This document shows positions 6,876-8,414 of a DNA stretch of 8,414 nt, in pieces. Location: the NCBI GenBank assembly GCA_003445095.1, contig DLVS01000233.1, positions 1-8,414 on the forward strand. Reading direction: 5' to 3'. How positions within the stretch are numbered: position 1 is the first letter of the stretch; each line of letters starts with the position of its first letter. The position numbers were made by a program, and so were the translations under genes. A model generated the notes under the pieces. That model was not told the origin of the DNA. It did no database searches and saw only the letters and a program-made list of their open reading frames with translations. This DNA is from Verrucomicrobiales bacterium (lineage in GTDB: Bacteria > Verrucomicrobiota > Verrucomicrobiia > Limisphaerales > UBA9464).

Positions 6876-7568
6876 GTGGCTGAAGCCGAACAAATTCCGT
6901 TACTCGAATTGTGCGATGTCTCCAAGGCGTATCCCGGTGCCGTTCCAGTTCACGTTCTGCGGGGCGCATCTCTGCGAGTGAACCAAGGAGAAAGCGTCGC
7001 GATCGTCGGCCCCAGCGGCTCGGGGAAGAGCACGGTCCTCAACTTGCTCGGCACGCTGGATCTTCCTGACCAGGGACGTGTCAGCCTCAATGGGCGCGAC
7101 TTGACCCGCCTCAACACTGGCGAACTGGCTCACCTCCGTAATCGGCAGGTGGGCTTCATTTTTCAGAGCCATCATCTGTTGCCCCAATGTTCGGTGCTGG
7201 AGAATGTGCTGTTGCCCACGCTCGCCGAAGGCAAAGCGTCACCCGCCGAATCCGAAGCGCGCGCCCGACGCCTGCTGGGTAGGGTGGGACTCGGCGCGCG
7301 CGAACGACATTTCCCGGGTCAGCTCAGCGGTGGAGAACGTCAACGCACCGCCGTCGTCCGGGCACTCATCAATCAGCCCGCCTTGATTCTGGCGGACGAA
7401 CCCACCGGCGCACTAGACCGCGCGAGTGCGGAGAATCTTGGTCAGCTCTTGGTCGAATTGAATCGGGAAGAAGGTGTGACCTTGATTGTGGTCACGCACA
7501 GCGCCGAACTCGCCCGACAAATGGGCCGTCGCGTGGAACTGCGGGATGGGCAATTGATTGACGCATGA
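6876..7568 (+). CDS. ABC transporter ATP-binding protein, LolD/MacB (o228) type
   Basis: From the GTG at 6876 this is a complete 230-residue ABC ATPase, the usual length for LolD- or MacB-type subunits. It would bind a membrane permease and drive it with ATP on the cytoplasmic side. Motifs in order: the A-loop region SKAYP (16-20), Walker A GPSGSGKST (45-53), Q-loop IFQSHHLLP (95-103), signature LSGGERQR (150-157), Walker B LILADEPTG (170-178) with catalytic Glu175, D-loop ALD (179-181) and H-loop His208 in VVTHS. FQSHHLLP plus TALEN-like spacing and GEL-x-x-LRN are typical of LolD/MacB/FtsE-like exporters, so lipoprotein release, peptide or drug export are candidates. The frame is open to a GTG at 6786 (260 residues) and has a TTG at 6840, but the extra 30 residues are atypical; the start is uncertain. 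No permease gene is adjacent. Its stop overlaps the next start. Confidence 0.92.
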   Translation: MAEAEQIPLLELCDVSKAYPGAVPVHVLRGASLRVNQGESVAIVGPSGSGKSTVLNLLGTLDLPDQGRVSLNGRDLTRLNTGELAHLRNRQVGFIFQSHHLLPQCSVLENVLLPTLAEGKASPAESEARARRLLGRVGLGARERHFPGQLSGGERQRTAVVRALINQPALILADEPTGALDRASAENLGQLLVELNREEGVTLIVVTHSAELARQMGRRVELRDGQLIDA

Positions 7569-8254
7569 CCGCCGCCGACCCCTTCACGGACTACTACGCT
7601 CGCCGGGCGCGGGAGTACGACCGCATCTACGCAAAACCTGAGCGACTGGCAGACCTCGCCGCGCTGCGAGACCAAGTAGCCGCGTTCGCGCAAGACCGAC
7701 GCGTGCTGGAGGTCGCCTGCGGGACCGGTTGGTGGACGCAGTTCATGGCGCCGGTCGCTGCGGCCATTACCGCGCTGGACATCAATCCGGAGGTTCTTCA
7801 GATCGCGACTCTTCGGCCTCACCTTTCATCAGTACGATGGCTCTGTCGCGACTTGTACTCCGGCGAGCCGCTCAGTGAATCGTTCAATGCCGGTTTCGCG
7901 GCGTTTTGGTGGTCGCATGTGCCCCGGAAGCGGCTGCCCGAATTTTTAACGACTTTCCACCGACATCTCGACCCCGGTTCACCAGTCATGCTGATCGACA
8001 ATCGGTATGTTCCTGGAAGCAGCACGCCGGTGTCACGCACCGATGAGGAGGGCAACACGTATCAACTCCGGAGGTTGGACTCAGGCAGTGAGCATGAAGT
8101 GCTGAAGAATTTCCCCGAACCCGCGGACGTGGGGACCGTGTTGGCGCCGTTCGCGACCGACGCGGAGGTCAAGTTATTGCCTTACTTTTGGAGCGTCACC
8201 TACCGCGTGGCGGAGTGCGGAAGTCACGTCCATGTCGGCCGATCCAAACCATGA
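7565..8254 (+). CDS. Class I SAM-dependent methyltransferase, substrate unknown
   Basis: This 229-residue protein has the Rossmann-type methyltransferase core. Motif I is VLEVACGTGWWT (47-58), the glycine-rich SAM loop. Motif II is ITALDINPEVL (68-78), with Asp72 expected to bind the SAM ribose. The region around SFNAGFAAFWWSHVP (106-120) is motif IV-like, and FHRHLDPGSPVMLIDNRYVP (131-150) is the post-motif strand-helix-strand. The N-terminus FTDYYARRAREYDRIY (7-22) is the usual lead-in of Methyltransf_11/25-type enzymes. The acceptor could be a small molecule or quinone-like compound; the sequence does not say. The ATG overlaps the ABC ATPase stop by 4 bases (ATGA), so the two are almost surely co-transcribed and translationally coupled. 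A hairpin follows the stop. Confidence 0.9.
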   Translation: MTAADPFTDYYARRAREYDRIYAKPERLADLAALRDQVAAFAQDRRVLEVACGTGWWTQFMAPVAAAITALDINPEVLQIATLRPHLSSVRWLCRDLYSGEPLSESFNAGFAAFWWSHVPRKRLPEFLTTFHRHLDPGSPVMLIDNRYVPGSSTPVSRTDEEGNTYQLRRLDSGSEHEVLKNFPEPADVGTVLAPFATDAEVKLLPYFWSVTYRVAECGSHVHVGRSKP

Positions 8255-8259
8255 CGCAC

Positions 8260-8281
8260 CCCCGCTCTCATTTCTGCGGGG
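8260..8281 (+). terminator. Hairpin just after the methyltransferase stop, possible terminator
   Basis: CCCCGC (8260-8265) pairs perfectly with GCGGGG (8276-8281) around a 10-base loop, starting 6 bp after the stop codon. Position and GC-rich stem suit a terminator of the ABC-methyltransferase operon, but no T-run follows (CTAACTGG), so intrinsic termination would be weak. Confidence 0.4.
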
Positions 8282-8305
8282 CTAACTGGCGAGTTCCTCG
8301 TGCCA

Positions 8306-8339
8306 ACCACCTTTTGTGGCAGGTGCAACAAAAGGTGGT
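8306..8339. repeat. Perfect 12-bp stem-loop
   Basis: ACCACCTTTTGT (8306-8317) is the exact reverse complement of ACAAAAGGTGGT (8328-8339), with a 10-base loop (GGCAGGTGCA). The loop contains a second AGGTG (8321-8325) that could pair with CACCT (8308-8312) in competition with the AGGTG of the right arm (8333-8337). TGCCA (8301-8305) could also pair with TGGCA (8317-8321). No T-tract follows on either strand. It may be a regulatory RNA structure, an operator or the tip of a repeat element. Confidence 0.65.
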
Positions 8340-8385
8340 AACAAGCGCTTCACGGTTTCCGTTCATTTTCGTTTCCGAATGGGAG

Positions 8386-8409
8386 CCTACCGGTAAACCG
8401 AACCGTAGG
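8386..8409. repeat. 8-bp hairpin with one bulge at the right edge
   Basis: CCTAC (8386-8390) pairs with GTAGG (8405-8409), and GGT (8392-8394) with ACC (8402-8404), leaving one bulged C and a 7-base loop. A direct repeat GTTTCCG lies just upstream (8355-8361 and 8371-8377). The structure may continue beyond the window. Confidence 0.4.
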
Positions 8410-8414
8410 AGTCG

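Larger units (their letters stand above)
8255..8414. other. Non-coding region at right edge with three hairpins
   Basis: The 160 bases after the methyltransferase contain no credible gene on either strand but hold three stem-loops and a GTTTCCG direct repeat. It may be a 3' untranslated region, the leader of the next gene, or a small structured RNA; the cut at 8414 prevents a choice. Confidence 0.45.

Noticed and set aside
1..8414. Defence system, CRISPR array, prophage, transposase, tRNA or rRNA
   Set aside because: All substantial protein frames fit housekeeping or secreted-protein families. No regular spaced repeats, transposase motifs or tRNA cloverleaf were recognised by eye.

Overview
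The window is ordinary chromosomal DNA of high GC content, densely coded on both strands. It most resembles a Verrucomicrobiota bacterium, perhaps of the Pedosphaera/Limisphaerales type. The pointers are a secreted repeat protein ending in the RFYRA-type C-terminal module common in that phylum, a DapL-type lysine/diaminopimelate aminotransferase, a TPR protein with long Ala/Pro/Thr linkers, and start codons without clear Shine-Dalgarno sequences. This placement is inferred from the gene content; no marker gene is present.

Layout: (1) 1-300 is the C-terminal half of an Fe/Mn superoxide dismutase with Mn-type residues. (2) 495-1460 is a two-membrane-segment TPR protein. (3) 1511-1951 on the minus strand is a gamma-glutamylcyclotransferase-like enzyme, convergent with the TPR gene. 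(4) An intergenic region of about 290 bp follows, bounded by a perfect 12-bp inverted repeat. (5) 2246-4657 is an 803-residue exported beta-propeller protein with 14 repeats of about 50 residues. (6) 4763-6001 is dapL. (7) 6054-6623 on the minus strand is a gamma-class carbonic-anhydrase-like hexapeptide protein, convergent with dapL. (8) After a divergent gap, 6876-7568 is a LolD/MacB-type ABC ATPase, translationally coupled (ATGA overlap) to a class I SAM methyltransferase at 7565-8254. (9) 8255-8414 has no gene but contains three hairpins, one of them a perfect 12-bp stem.

The genes do not form one pathway. They are housekeeping functions (oxidative stress defence, glutathione-type cyclotransferase chemistry, lysine/peptidoglycan precursor synthesis, envelope transport) plus one large secreted protein. 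Only the ABC ATPase and methyltransferase look like an operon. I found no CRISPR array, tRNA, rRNA, transposase, phage gene or recognisable defence system. The parts most worth checking are the 14-repeat propeller protein, the inverted repeat around its upstream region, and the structured non-coding DNA at the right edge.
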